This document shows positions 25,199-36,501 of a stretch of 64,000 bases of DNA, in pieces; positions within the stretch are counted from its first letter, which is position 1, and each line of letters opens with the position of its first letter. The stretch spans positions 1-64,000 of the forward strand of contig CASFJH010000070.1 in the NCBI GenBank assembly GCA_949294845.1. The letters run 5' to 3'. Under the pieces are notes generated by a model, which made no database searches, was not told the origin of the DNA, and saw only the letters and a program-made list of their open reading frames with translations. This DNA is from an uncultured Bacillota bacterium. Lineage in GTDB: Bacteria > Bacillota > Clostridia > Christensenellales > Pumilibacteraceae. The translations under genes and the position numbers were made by a program.

Positions 25199-25501
25199 AT
25201 GGCAGTAAAAATCAGACTTACCCGTATGGGAGACAAGAAGGCACCTTTTTACCGTATAGTGGTCGCAGATTCGCGGACGTCCAGAGACGGTAAAGTGATC
25301 GATACTATCGGCACATACAATCCACGCACCGCGAACGCCGAGGAGGAAATCAAACTCGATTCCGAAAAGGCGAAAAAGTGGATCGGCTGCGGAGCTCAGC
25401 CTACCGATACGGTACGCGATATGTTCATGCGCAACGGGCTTATCGAGACCAGAAAGATCCCCGCTAAGACCAAGGCCGTCAAAAAGCAGAAAGAGGACTG
25501 A
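25199..25501 (+). CDS. rpsP: 30S ribosomal protein S16
   Basis: A 100-residue S16. It opens with [26 protein letters not shown], and GTYNPRT and [12 protein letters not shown] are typical. ACAAGGAGAAAG precedes the ATG. The basic Lys-rich tail ([11 protein letters not shown]) is a normal variable extension. It is part of the ffh-rpsP-khpA-rimM-trmD block, and khpA starts 3 nt later. Confidence 0.97.
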   Translation: MAVKIRLTRMGDKKAPFYRIVVADSRTSRDGKVIDTIGTYNPRTANAEEEIKLDSEKAKKWIGCGAQPTDTVRDMFMRNGLIETRKIPAKTKAVKKQKED

Positions 25502-25504
25502 TAA

Positions 25505-25741
25505 ATGGTTGAACTTGTCAGATATCTTGTAACGGAGCTCGTCGACAAGAAGGACGAAGTTAAAGTGGAAGAAAAGGACGGCGGACTGATCGAGGTTTCC
25601 GTCGCCAAGTCCGACATGGGCAAAATCATAGGAAAGCAGGGCAAGATCGCCCGCGCTATCCGCGCAATAGTCAAAGCGGCTTCTTACAATTCGGAAAAGA
25701 AATACACCGTTGAGATCCTCGAAGCCGAAGAGCATGAGTAA
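25505..25741 (+). CDS. khpA: RNA-binding KH-domain protein KhpA
   Basis: A 78-residue single KH-domain protein (YlqC type) with the GxxG loop in IIGKQGKIARAIRAIVKAA. KhpA pairs with KhpB (Jag/EloR) as an RNA chaperone and influences cell elongation and division in streptococci. It starts 3 nt after rpsP and is followed by a small terminator hairpin before rimM. Confidence 0.94.
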   Translation: MVELVRYLVTELVDKKDEVKVEEKDGGLIEVSVAKSDMGKIIGKQGKIARAIRAIVKAASYNSEKKYTVEILEAEEHE

Positions 25742-25747
25742 CAACCG

Positions 25748-25777
25748 AAAAGTCGGAATCACCGACTTTTCTCTTTA
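25748..25777 (+). terminator. Intrinsic terminator/attenuator between khpA and rimM
   Basis: A perfect 9-bp stem (AAAAGTCGG at 25748-25756, CCGACTTTT at 25762-25770) with a 5-nt loop, followed by CTCTTT. It probably lowers expression of rimM-trmD relative to rpsP. Confidence 0.7.
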
Positions 25778-25797
25778 TCGTGGGGAGGAACGCCCGT

Positions 25798-26307
25798 ATG
25801 GACGGTTACATCACTATCGGCGAAATAATTAAGGCGCAGGGGATAAAGGGCGAAATAAAAGTCCGTCCTCTGACCGACGATTCATCGCGGTTTTTCAAGC
25901 TGAAAATAGTATATATATCGGGAATTCCTTACCGCATACGGGACATACGCATAGACCGTTTCGTATATCTCAAGCTTGACGGCGTAGACGACAGGAACGC
26001 CGCGCAGGCGCTCGTGGGACGTAACGTCGATATAGACCGAGTGTTCGCCGCTCCGCTCGAGGACGAATTCACATTTTATATAGCGGACGTAGAGGGCTGC
26101 GCTCTGCTGGCGGACGGTAAGAGGATAGGCATAATAGAGAGCGTGGAACAGTTCGGCGCCGCCGACGTTTTTACGGTCAGGTGCGACGACGGCAGGGTGC
26201 TCAGATTTCCGTATCTTAAAAAACTGCTTATCGCATTTGACGCCGATAAAAAAACGTTCGACGTCATTTCGGCAGAGCTGGAAAGGGTATCGGTATATGA
26301 AGATTAA
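25798..26307 (+). CDS. rimM: Ribosome maturation factor RimM
   Basis: A 169-residue 16S rRNA-processing protein. The N-terminal barrel begins [25 protein letters not shown], and the C-terminal PRC-barrel includes the [12 protein letters not shown] stretch. It assists 30S head assembly with S19. The frame extends to GTG 25780, but GGGGAGG at 25782-25788 is correctly spaced for ATG 25798. Its 3' end overlaps the trmD start by 11 nt. Confidence 0.94.
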   Translation: MDGYITIGEIIKAQGIKGEIKVRPLTDDSSRFFKLKIVYISGIPYRIRDIRIDRFVYLKLDGVDDRNAAQALVGRNVDIDRVFAAPLEDEFTFYIADVEGCALLADGKRIGIIESVEQFGAADVFTVRCDDGRVLRFPYLKKLLIAFDADKKTFDVISAELERVSVYED

Positions 26308-26968
26308 AATACTGACGCTTTTTCCCGAGATGTTTTCTCCGCTGCGCTGCAGTATCATCGGCCGCGCGGCGGAAAAAGGCATACTCGACATACAGCTTTA
26401 CAATATACGCGACTATACTGCCGACAAGCACGGCAGGTGCGACGATACGCCGTTCGGCGGCGGCGCCGGTATGGTCATGACTCCTCAGCCGATTGTTGAC
26501 GCAATGGCTGCCGCCGATCCGCTGCACGAGCTACAGCATATCTACGTTTCGCCGAAAGGCGAGAAGCTGAGCCATTCGCTGGCCAAGGAGCTGGGCGCCT
26601 CCGACGGTTTCGTTCTGCTTTGCGGACATTACGAGGGCGTCGATCAGCGGGCGATAGATCTCACCGTGGACAGAGAAATTTCGGTAGGAGATTATGTGCT
26701 TACCGGAGGGGAGCTCGCCGCCATGGTGATCGCAGACGCCGCGGCAAGATTTGTGCCAGGCGTGCTGGGCAGTTCGGATTCGGCGCAGGAAGAGAGCTTC
26801 TCCGACGGGCTGCTCGAATATCCGCAGTACACGCGGCCGCAGGAATTCATGGGACTGCAGGTGCCGGAAGTGCTCGTGTCGGGACATCACGCCAATATCG
26901 AAAAATGGCGGCGCGAGCAGGCCGAGAAAATAACGGCGGCAAGGCGTCCCGATCTGCTCGGCAAATGA
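26297..26968 (+). CDS. trmD: tRNA (guanine37-N1)-methyltransferase TrmD
   Basis: A 223-residue SPOUT-class methyltransferase that makes m1G37 and prevents frameshifting. Motifs are [13 protein letters not shown] at the start, [25 protein letters not shown] and [15 protein letters not shown] (the trefoil-knot SAM site). The open frame runs further upstream, but ATG 26297, inside the rimM end, is the conserved start. The rplS (L19) gene that often follows trmD is missing; ylqF comes next. Confidence 0.96.
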   Translation: MKIKILTLFPEMFSPLRCSIIGRAAEKGILDIQLYNIRDYTADKHGRCDDTPFGGGAGMVMTPQPIVDAMAAADPLHELQHIYVSPKGEKLSHSLAKELGASDGFVLLCGHYEGVDQRAIDLTVDREISVGDYVLTGGELAAMVIADAAARFVPGVLGSSDSAQEESFSDGLLEYPQYTRPQEFMGLQVPEVLVSGHHANIEKWRREQAEKITAARRPDLLGK

Positions 26969-27020
26969 ATCTTGCGCGGCATTTCTCGCGGATTGACGGA
27001 AATTTTACGGAGGGTTTGTC

Positions 27021-27857
27021 GTGATTCTCAGCTGGTATCCCGGGCATATGGCAAAGTCCATGCGCAGCATAGAGGAAAATTTAAAGAGGGTCGACATTAT
27101 TTTTTATGTGCTTGACGCGCGCGCCCCGTTGAGTTCGCGCAATCCGCAATTCGACCGTCTGGCTGACAAACCGGTGGTATATGTGCTCAACAAGACCGAT
27201 CTGGCGGATCCCGCCGCCACGGCTTATTTTATAAGCCGGCTGCGCGGTCCTTCGCGCAGCGCACTTTCGCTTAACGCGACGGCGTCGGGAGCTTCCGCTG
27301 CGCTTGCGGCCGAGGCTGTGCGGCTTTGCGGCGACAAGCTGGAAAGGAGCAGGCAAAAAGGAATAAGAGCGATCGTGCGCGCGATGGTAATAGGCGTGCC
27401 CAACTGCGGCAAGTCGACGCTTATTAACAATCTTGCCGGCCGCGCAAAGACGGTGACCGGCAACCGCGCCGGAGTGACCAGAGGCACTCAATGGGTGCGT
27501 ATCAACAACTATTTCGAGGTTCTCGACACGCCGGGAACGCTCTATCCTAAATTTACCGACGAGGCGGCGGCTTATAATCTGGCGTTTATCGGCAGCATAA
27601 AGGACGAAGTGCTCGATTCTTTTGAACTGGCAACCAAGCTTATCTCAAAACTCAACGCGCTGTCGCCGGAAATTCTGCGGCGGCGGTATTTAAGTGAAGC
27701 CGGAATATCCTCGCCTGCCGACATAGCGCGCGCCAAAGGACTGCTGCTCAAAGGCGGCTTACCGGACGAAGAGCGCGCTTCCGCCGCGCTTTTAGACGAT
27801 TTCCGCAAGGGCAGACTGGGGCGCATAACGCTGGACGAGCAGAGGGAAACCGTATGA
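27021..27857 (+). CDS. rbgA: Ribosome biogenesis GTPase YlqF/RbgA
   Basis: A 278-residue circularly permuted GTPase needed for late 50S assembly. The G motifs come in the permuted order: NKTD (near residue 57) first, then GVPNCGKST (near 123) and DTPG (near 169). The N-terminus WYPGHMAKSMRSIEE is the family signature. The start is GTG 27021 with GGAGGG upstream. It overlaps rnhB by 4 nt. Confidence 0.95.
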   Translation: MILSWYPGHMAKSMRSIEENLKRVDIIFYVLDARAPLSSRNPQFDRLADKPVVYVLNKTDLADPAATAYFISRLRGPSRSALSLNATASGASAALAAEAVRLCGDKLERSRQKGIRAIVRAMVIGVPNCGKSTLINNLAGRAKTVTGNRAGVTRGTQWVRINNYFEVLDTPGTLYPKFTDEAAAYNLAFIGSIKDEVLDSFELATKLISKLNALSPEILRRRYLSEAGISSPADIARAKGLLLKGGLPDEERASAALLDDFRKGRLGRITLDEQRETV

Positions 27858-28471
27858 ACAGAAGCAAAACATACGAATTGTTCGAATTCGACAAGAGGTA
27901 TAGCGGGCTCATAGCCGGAGTGGACGAGGCGGGGCGCGGTCCGCTCGCCGGTCCTGTCGTTGCGGCCGCCTGTATAATGCCGCGCGACGGGTTTACGGAC
28001 GGCGTCAACGACAGTAAGCAGCTTTCCGAATGTGCGCGTGAAAAGCTTTACGCCTTGATAACGTCTCACGCGGTGGCATATAACGTCGCGGTAGTAGAGC
28101 ATACTGTTATAGACGAGATTAACATTTTAAACGCTACCAAGCTTGCCATGACGCGAGCGGTTGAAGGGCTTTCGGTAAGACCCGACATAGCGGTTATAGA
28201 CGCCGTTAAACTCAGCCTGTCCGTTCCTTCGGATTCGGTGATAAAGGGCGATGCAAAGAGTTATTCGGTGGCGGCGGCGTCTATCATCGCCAAGGTGACG
28301 AGAGACAGAATAATGGCGGATTACGATACCGTTTATCCCGGCTACGGGTTTGCCAGAAACAAAGGGTACGGAACAGCCGCGCACATAAAAGCCATAAACG
28401 AACTGGGGTACTGTCCCATTCACCGTATCACGTTCAGGGTAAAAGGAGAAGCGCATGGCACGCACAGCTAA
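27854..28471 (+). CDS. rnhB: Ribonuclease HII
   Basis: A 205-residue type 2 RNase H that removes ribonucleotides and RNA primers from DNA. It shows AGVDEAGRGPLAGPVVAAA (near residue 20, with the catalytic DE pair), NDSKQLS, VIDAVKLS and GDAKSYSVAAASIIAKVTRD. Length and motif order are typical. The ATG overlaps the rbgA stop, and the 3' end overlaps the yraN start. Confidence 0.96.
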   Translation: MNRSKTYELFEFDKRYSGLIAGVDEAGRGPLAGPVVAAACIMPRDGFTDGVNDSKQLSECAREKLYALITSHAVAYNVAVVEHTVIDEINILNATKLAMTRAVEGLSVRPDIAVIDAVKLSLSVPSDSVIKGDAKSYSVAAASIIAKVTRDRIMADYDTVYPGYGFARNKGYGTAAHIKAINELGYCPIHRITFRVKGEAHGTHS

Positions 28472-28826
28472 CAGACACAAAGGCGCCGTAGGCGAAGATC
28501 TTGCCGCAGCTTGCCTCATATCCGAAGGTTACAGAATAATCAACAGGAATTACCGCACCAATACGGGCGAGATCGACATAATCGCCGAAAACGGCGCTTA
28601 TCTGGTTTTTGCCGAAGTAAAGGCGAGGTTTTCGGATGACTACGGTTATCCGGCCGAAGCGGTGACTTATAACAAGCGCCGTATGATAAACAAGGCCGCT
28701 GCCGAATATATCAAGCGTTTCAGACTGTTCGACGCGCCTGTAAGATTCGACGTACTGGAAGTGTATCTCGATACTGGGTGCGTCAATCATATAGAGAACG
28801 CTTTCGACAGCTATCTGAGATACTGA
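28455..28826 (+). CDS. UPF0102/YraN-family nuclease-like protein
   Basis: A 123-residue protein with the endonuclease-like core of the UPF0102 family: GAVGEDLAAACLISEGYRIINRNYR, GEIDIIAENGAYLVFAEVKAR (the E-VK pair of restriction-like folds) and INKAAAEYIKR. Function is unproven, though relatives lie beside rnhB in many bacteria. The gene overlaps rnhB by 17 nt, and AAAGGAG precedes the ATG. Confidence 0.9.
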   Translation: MARTANRHKGAVGEDLAAACLISEGYRIINRNYRTNTGEIDIIAENGAYLVFAEVKARFSDDYGYPAEAVTYNKRRMINKAAAEYIKRFRLFDAPVRFDVLEVYLDTGCVNHIENAFDSYLRY

Positions 28827-28870
28827 TATTTCAAAACAAGCAACATCAGACGCAAGCAGAGAGGTAACGT

Positions 28871-29746
28871 ATGCAATTTAAAAAGCTCAGTCTCGACGAC
28901 AGAGCGTTTTACGAAAAACTGAAAGAGACCGCGCCCGACATCACCGGTTGGGAATACAGCTTCGACGTTCTTTGGATATGGGACGTAAGAGAAAGCGTCG
29001 AGGTCTCCGTCGGGGACGATCATATGTATATATCGGCCGCAGGCAAGGGCGGAAGAGTGTTCTATCCGCCGCTCGTAAAGGATCCGGCCGACACGCAGAA
29101 AGCGCTTGAAGAGCTCGAGGCGTATGCGGAAGAACATAACTTTCCGTTTAAAGTGTTCGGGGTAAACAAGGCGCTTTTGCCGTATATAGATGCAGGGCGG
29201 TATAAGATTATGTCGGACAGAGACGATTTTGATTACATCTACTCGGCGGAAAGCCTCAAGACTCTGACCGGAAAGAAGCTTCATTCAAAGCGCAATTATA
29301 TTACGCGATTCAAAAGCAAATACCGGTACGAGTTCCGCGAGTACCGCGATTCCGACTACGCCGCGGCGGAGGCGCTGTACGACAGATGGAACGTCGAGTC
29401 GGAGCACGAAACTCTCCGCATGGAAAGATCGGCGATAATACGCGCGCTTAAATACAGGAAACAGCTAGGACTCAGGATATACGTCATAATTTCGGAGGGG
29501 GAGCTTATAGCTTTTTCGGTAAACGCGTTGGATATGCGTAAAGTGGCGCATACGATATTCGAAAAGGGCGACATACGTTTCGAGGGGGTTTATCAGATGA
29601 TAAACAATCTTGCCGCCAACGCTTGCTTCGACGGTTATGAGACGGTAAACCGCGAAGAGGATATGGGGATAGAGGGACTGCGAAAGGCAAAGCTGTCGTA
29701 TAATCCGCTGTATCTGTACGAAAAATTCGTTATCGAGAAGCCGTGA
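28871..29746 (+). CDS. DUF2156 protein (phosphatidylglycerol lysyltransferase-C-like)
   Basis: A 291-residue GNAT-like double-domain protein. KLHSKRNYITRFK near residue 138 and the C-terminal NREEDMGIEGLRKAKLSYNP are hallmarks of the DUF2156 family, related to the aminoacyl-lipid synthase catalytic domain. It lacks the membrane flippase part, so a soluble aminoacyl- or acyl-transfer role is possible but unproven. AGAGGTAA lies before ATG 28871. The next gene, a GNAT acetyltransferase, overlaps its stop by 4 nt. Confidence 0.85.
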   Translation: MQFKKLSLDDRAFYEKLKETAPDITGWEYSFDVLWIWDVRESVEVSVGDDHMYISAAGKGGRVFYPPLVKDPADTQKALEELEAYAEEHNFPFKVFGVNKALLPYIDAGRYKIMSDRDDFDYIYSAESLKTLTGKKLHSKRNYITRFKSKYRYEFREYRDSDYAAAEALYDRWNVESEHETLRMERSAIIRALKYRKQLGLRIYVIISEGELIAFSVNALDMRKVAHTIFEKGDIRFEGVYQMINNLAANACFDGYETVNREEDMGIEGLRKAKLSYNPLYLYEKFVIEKP

Positions 29747-30471
29747 GTACGTTGCTTGACATTTACCGCGACGGATTTCCGGAAGACGGCGACGTCTTTT
29801 CCGGTCGGTTCGTTGCCGATAACGCCGACCGAGCGGTAACATATTCCGTAGGCGGCCGCGCGGTGGCCGCCGGGTATCTTCTGCCTAAGACGCTCAGCGC
29901 AGGCGGAGCGGAATATTCCGCTTACTATCTCGACGCGTTTTCGGTGCTTACGCCGTACAGGGGAACAGGCGTTGCGCAGAAGCTGATGCGCTTGCTTTTG
30001 GATAAAGCCGCGGCCGACGGAGCCGGATACGTTTTTCTCAGTCCCTTCAACGGAACTTATTATCGCCAATACGGATTTGCCGACGCCGTGTATGCCGAAA
30101 AGACGTTTATAACGGGCGGCGCCGCAATACCGGTAAGAAAAGCTTCGTCAGACGACGTAAGACGCGTGTACGAGCGCATGACTTCGGCGGCGGACGTTTA
30201 CTTTGTGCGCAAACCTCGGTTTTACGCGGAGTGCGCTTTTGATCATTTTCTCATCGGCGACGGGGAAGGCTTCGCCGCAGGAAACATATGGAACGGCGAG
30301 TTCGAGGTGACGGCGTGCACCGATTACGCCGCTCTTTTGTCTTGCGATTTTCTTAAAGGACTGTTTGCGTATGTGCCGGGGACGGGAAAGCCTTTTGTTC
30401 AGGTTTACGATCCGAGCGCGCCGGGAGTCAACCCGTTCAGAGGAAAAATCGCAATAACCGACAAATTGTGA
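29743..30471 (+). CDS. GNAT N-acetyltransferase (Eis-like)
   Basis: A 242-residue acetyltransferase. The acetyl-CoA motif A is visible in SVLTPYRGTGVAQKLMRLLL (R-x-x-G-x-A near residue 70), followed by FLSPFNGTYYRQYGF, a segment typical of Eis-type acetyltransferases. The C-terminal part would be the sterol-carrier-like or second GNAT half, though shorter than in full Eis proteins (about 400 residues). The substrate is unknown. GTG 29743 overlaps the upstream stop (GTGA), indicating coupling. Confidence 0.8.
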   Translation: MSTLLDIYRDGFPEDGDVFSGRFVADNADRAVTYSVGGRAVAAGYLLPKTLSAGGAEYSAYYLDAFSVLTPYRGTGVAQKLMRLLLDKAAADGAGYVFLSPFNGTYYRQYGFADAVYAEKTFITGGAAIPVRKASSDDVRRVYERMTSAADVYFVRKPRFYAECAFDHFLIGDGEGFAAGNIWNGEFEVTACTDYAALLSCDFLKGLFAYVPGTGKPFVQVYDPSAPGVNPFRGKIAITDKL

Positions 30472-30487
30472 TTTGCTCGTAAAATAC

Positions 30488-30516
30488 TTGATTTTATTGT
30501 CTTTAAGTAGTAAAAT
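30488..30516 (+). promoter_or_regulatory. Promoter of the ATP synthase operon
   Basis: -35 TTGATT (30488-30493), 17-nt spacer, -10 TAAAAT (30511-30516), 34 nt before the atpB ATG, in the short gap after the acetyltransferase gene. Confidence 0.65.
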
Positions 30517-30550
30517 AGAGGGTAAAGGTACATTTTTTCGGGAGTAAATT

Positions 30551-31240
30551 ATGCTGATTGCAAGTAGTTCTACAATTGAAGTTCCCGATATCGCGCCGAG
30601 CGAAGTATTTCGGATAGGCAATTTTCCAGTAACGGACACAATGATCTCGGCTCTTGCGACGACGGTAGTCCTTATCCTGTTTGCGGCGGTCGTGCGTATC
30701 TTTTTCATACCCAAATGGCGTAAAGTTTACGATAAAAAATCCGGATTCCGCATTTTTATCGAAGAGATCGTGGGTATGTTTGACCGCATTGCCGGGGACA
30801 ACGTGGCAAAGCACAGAGGTTTTTTGGGCGGCTGGTATTTTGCGGCGGCCGCGCTGGTGTGCATAGGTACGCTGATGGAGCTTACCGGATTGCGTCCGCC
30901 TACGTCCGATCTCAATCTTACGCTCGCGCTGGGACTTACGACTTTTGTCTTTATACACTTTTTCGGAGTAAAGGACAGAGGTCCGCGCAGACTGATTCAT
31001 TACGTCAATCCGATAAATATTCTCACAGACGTCGCAGTTCCCGTGTCGATGTCTCTCCGTATATTCGGCAGCGTGTTTTCCGGATATCTTATCATGCATC
31101 TTCTTTACTCGATGCCGTGGTTCGCGCAGATAGCGCTTCCAGCCGTGGCTTCGGTCATTTTTACATTATTCCACGCGCTCATACAGAGCTATATATATAT
31201 GTTCCTGTCATTCAGTTTCGTTGCTGAGGCGACGGAATAG
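30551..31240 (+). CDS. atpB: F-type ATP synthase subunit a
   Basis: A 229-residue membrane subunit forming the ion half-channels of Fo. About five hydrophobic helices are visible, and the essential arginine is Arg170 in MSLRIFGSVFSGYLI. The usual LFGNMFAGEL is altered to IFGSVFSGYL around it. GGGAG precedes ATG 30551. It is the first gene of the operon; no atpI is seen. With the other subunits it belongs to an operon that lacks a separate delta gene. Confidence 0.95.
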   Translation: MLIASSSTIEVPDIAPSEVFRIGNFPVTDTMISALATTVVLILFAAVVRIFFIPKWRKVYDKKSGFRIFIEEIVGMFDRIAGDNVAKHRGFLGGWYFAAAALVCIGTLMELTGLRPPTSDLNLTLALGLTTFVFIHFFGVKDRGPRRLIHYVNPINILTDVAVPVSMSLRIFGSVFSGYLIMHLLYSMPWFAQIALPAVASVIFTLFHALIQSYIYMFLSFSFVAEATE

Positions 31241-31291
31241 CCGAACATTGTCAGTCTGCAGCCGGTTCCGGCGCGGATAAAGGAGGTACTT

Positions 31292-31549
31292 ATGGAAATT
31301 ATTTCGGCAGTTATGTTTATGATCTCTTCAATCGATTCGTTGGCGGCTATAGGCGCTGGCCTTGCGGCGTTTACCGGCGTGGGCGCAGGTATCGGCATGG
31401 GCATAGCCGTCAGTAAAGCCGTCGAGGCTATAGCGCGGCAGCCCGAAGCCACGTCAAAGATCCAGAGGGTTTTGCTGATAGGTCTGGCTTTTGCCGAAAC
31501 AACGGCTATTTACGGATTGTTTATAGCTATACTTATTCTGGTTTTTTAA
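31292..31549 (+). CDS. atpE: F-type ATP synthase subunit c
   Basis: An 85-residue hairpin proteolipid with two hydrophobic helices and the polar loop ARQPEA. The ion-carrying carboxylate is Glu69 in AFAETTAIYG. In sodium-type rings a Gln in helix 1 (GxGxGQG) helps bind Na+; here that position is Met36 (GAGIGMG), although the Glu-Thr and Tyr of the sodium set are kept. Proton coupling is therefore more likely, but not certain. AAAGGAGG lies before ATG 31292. Confidence 0.95.
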   Translation: MEIISAVMFMISSIDSLAAIGAGLAAFTGVGAGIGMGIAVSKAVEAIARQPEATSKIQRVLLIGLAFAETTAIYGLFIAILILVF

Positions 31550-31558
31550 GGTTCGGCT

Positions 31559-32053
31559 ATGGAAATTTTCGAAAAATTAGGGCTGAGCTGGATGACGGTT
31601 CTGTTCCATGCTCTCAATCTTATAATTCTCATAACCGCGCTGTACTTTTTGCTGTACAAGCCGGTGCGCAAGATGGTTGCGGATCACAGGGCGAAGCTCG
31701 ATTCAATAACAGAGGAGAACAGACGCCTTAACGCCGAGGCGGCGGAGATCAAACACGAGTACGAACAGAAAACCGTGCAGATGCGCGAAGAGCTGATGAA
31801 GAGCGCCGAGGAATCGGCTAAGAACGCTCAGGCAAAAGCGGACGAGACGCTTGCCGCAGCGCGCGCTCAGGCTAAAACGATAGTCGAAAACGCCAGAAAA
31901 GAAGCGGTGGCGGAAAATCAGCGCATGAAAAACGAGTACCAGCAAAAAGTTTCCGCGCTCGCAATAGAGATGGCGGAAAAGGTTCTGGAACGCGAAGTCA
32001 GCGCCGACGACAACCGTAAGATAATCGACGAATGTCTTAAAGAGTGGGAGTGA
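31559..32053 (+). CDS. atpF: F-type ATP synthase subunit b
   Basis: A 164-residue peripheral stalk subunit with one N-terminal membrane helix (about residues 12-32) followed by a long, heptad-like charged helix rich in Ala, Glu and Lys. It has ordinary length and is not fused to delta (unlike mycobacterial b-delta). It is followed 7 nt later by the alpha gene, so there is no room for atpH between them. Its C-terminus would be the expected partner of the delta-like domain on alpha. Confidence 0.93.
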   Translation: MEIFEKLGLSWMTVLFHALNLIILITALYFLLYKPVRKMVADHRAKLDSITEENRRLNAEAAEIKHEYEQKTVQMREELMKSAEESAKNAQAKADETLAAARAQAKTIVENARKEAVAENQRMKNEYQQKVSALAIEMAEKVLEREVSADDNRKIIDECLKEWE

Positions 32054-32060
32054 CGCGCAT

Positions 32061-33814
32061 ATGGAAATACGCGTAATTACCGCATCGCCTCTTTCCGAAC
32101 AGGAAAAACGCAAAATTGAAAAAGTTTTTGCCGATAAGCATAAGGGCGAAAGCGTTTCTTTCCGCTACGAGTCGGACAGTTCGGTTATCGGCGGACTGCT
32201 TATCATAGACGGCGACGATTTTTACGACGCCACGCTCCGCCGTCAGCTCGGCAATCTCAAATCACACGACGAACCTGCTTCCGAAATAATAAAACGGAAA
32301 TGCAAGGAAAAAGGCGTTTCGGAATTTGACGCCATTCACGAACTGCTTGCCGAAAAGGTGCAGGGGTATAAAAACGAGCGCGACAGGATAAAAGCCGGCA
32401 GAGTATATTATTCGGGCGACGGAGTTATTCGCATCCACGGGCTTAACGACGTAAGATACGACGAATTGCTCGACGCGGACGGCGTTAAAGCGATCGCTCT
32501 TAACCTCGAGGAAAACGAAGTGGGCGCGATAGTGCTTGACGACGAGGACAAGGTCAAAGCAGGCACGATAGTGCGCGCAACCGGCAATATAGTGGAAGTT
32601 CCGGTAGGAGAGCAGCTGCTCGGCCGCGTTATCAGTCCGTTGGGAGAACCCATGGACGGCCTGGGCGCATTATCCGCCTCGGGTACGCGTCCCATAGAGG
32701 CTCCGGCGCCGGCTATTCCCGACAGGGGCAAGGTGAACAGTCCGCTGCAGACCGGCATAATGGCTATCGACGCGATGATCCCCATAGGAAAGGGACAGCG
32801 CGAGCTTATAATCGGGGACAGACAGACGGGCAAAACGTCGATAGCATTAGACACCATAATAAACCAGAAGGGCAAGAACGTTTACTGCGTTTACGTCGCT
32901 ATCGGGCAGAAAGCGTCCACGGTTTCGGCGTTCGTTCATACGCTTAACGAATACGACGCGATGAAGTACACCGTCGTGGTGTGTTCGACTGCGCGCGATT
33001 CGAGCCCCATGCAATATATTGCGCCTTACGCCGGCTGCGCGATAGCCGAGGAGTTCATGTACTCCGGTAAGGACGTTCTCATAGTTTACGACGATCTTTC
33101 CAAGCACGCGGTCGCTTACCGCGCGATGAGTCTGCTGCTGAAACGTCCGCCCGGACGCGAAGCGTATCCCGGAGACATATTTTATCTCCACTCGCGACTT
33201 CTGGAGCGGGCGGCAAAGCTCAGCGATCAGCTCGGCGGCGGCTCTATGACCGCTCTGCCTATAGTGGAGACGCTCGCCGGAGATATTTCGGCATACGTTC
33301 CCACAAACATAATATCGATAACCGACGGGCAGATTTATCTCGAGAGCGAGCTGTTCAACGCCGGCGTGCGTCCTGCGCTCAACGTCGGACTGTCCGTTTC
33401 GCGCGTGGGCAGCAGCGCGCAGATCAAAGGCATGAAAAAGGTAAGCGGTAAGCTAAGGCTCGACCTTTCGCAGTACCGCGAGCTGATAGTTTTCACGCAG
33501 TTCGGCTCAGAGCTCGATCCGGTTACGCAGCGTATGCTCGATCAGGGCGCGCGCGCGACCGAGATGCTCAAGCAGGATCTCAACGCGCCTTTGGACGTTG
33601 AACATCAGATCATACTTTTGTATATTACCATGAAGGAAATGCTGCTTAAAGTACCGGTCAACAAGATTTCGTCGTTCAAAAAGCAGTTTACCGATTACCT
33701 TGACGCGAACGGAGGAAAATTCATAGAAGCCATACGCTCTACCGGCGATCTCACGATGGAAGCGCAGATAGAGCTGGAAGAGTTCGTGGAAAAATTTCTG
33801 GAGCTTTATAATCG

Positions 33815-33818
<4 letters not shown>
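32061..33818 (+). CDS. atpA: ATP synthase alpha subunit with N-terminal delta-subunit-like domain
   Basis: A 585-residue alpha subunit, about 83 residues longer than usual at the N-terminus: Walker A GDRQTGKTS lies at 252-260, against 169 in E. coli. Residues 3-67 read like the C-terminal domain of the delta subunit (ITASPLSEQEKRKIE, then SSVIGGLLIIDGDDFYDATLRRQL), matching the delta pattern PLS...IE...D-S-IGG...D-x-x-R-x-QL. Residues about 70-105 link into the alpha start (AGRVYYSGDGVIRIHGL). No separate atpH exists, and the delta N-terminal helical bundle is absent. An in-frame GTG at codon 100 (32358) could yield a shorter alpha, but it has only a weak ribosome site. The remainder of alpha is normal. 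It overlaps atpG by 4 nt. Confidence 0.93.
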
Positions 33819-36073
<2,255 letters not shown>

Positions 36074-36074
<1 letters not shown>

Positions 36075-36481
36075 TGGCAGCGCTTTTTTCTCTTGAAATA
36101 ATTACTCCCGACCGCAGTTTTTTTTCGGGAGAGGTGGAATCGGTCATTCTGCCGGCAAAGGGCGGCGAAATGGAAATTCTGCGTTATACTCTGCCTATGG
36201 CGGTCGTTCTCGAAGGCGGAGTAATGCGTATCGGGCAGAATTCGCGTTGGATGGAGGCCGTAGTCGGGCAGGGGTTTGTCAGAGTCGACCGCGATAAGAC
36301 CGTTATAATGGCAGAATCGGCCGAATGGCCGCACGAGATAGATTCGGAGAAGGTGCAGGAAGAAATAGGCGAAATAGACGAAAAACTCCGCCGTGCGCAG
36401 TCCATGCGCGAATACCGTATGGCGAAAGCGCAGCTGGCGATACAGCTCGCCAAGCTTAAAATCAAAGATTACAAGGACTGA
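36074..36481 (+). CDS. atpC: F-type ATP synthase subunit epsilon
   Basis: A 135-residue epsilon subunit with an N-terminal beta-sandwich (LEIITPDRSFFSGEVESVILPAKGGEMEIL) and two C-terminal helices rich in Arg, Ala and Gln. The loop that usually reads G-x-GILPGHAPL is replaced by GEMEILRYTLPM, so the sandwich edge is divergent. ATG 36074 shares its A with the atpD stop; a GTG at 36071 is an alternative. The stop overlaps the first ATG of the next gene, so the ATP synthase operon runs directly into paaK. Confidence 0.9.
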
Positions 36482-36501
36482 TGTCAGCAGAGGAGCCTGA
36501 G

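Noticed and set aside
32061..32357. Delta-like segment as a separate small gene with alpha starting at codon 100
   Set aside because: There is no stop between the parts and only a weak ribosome site before GTG 32358. A fusion is the direct reading, with internal initiation left as an added possibility.
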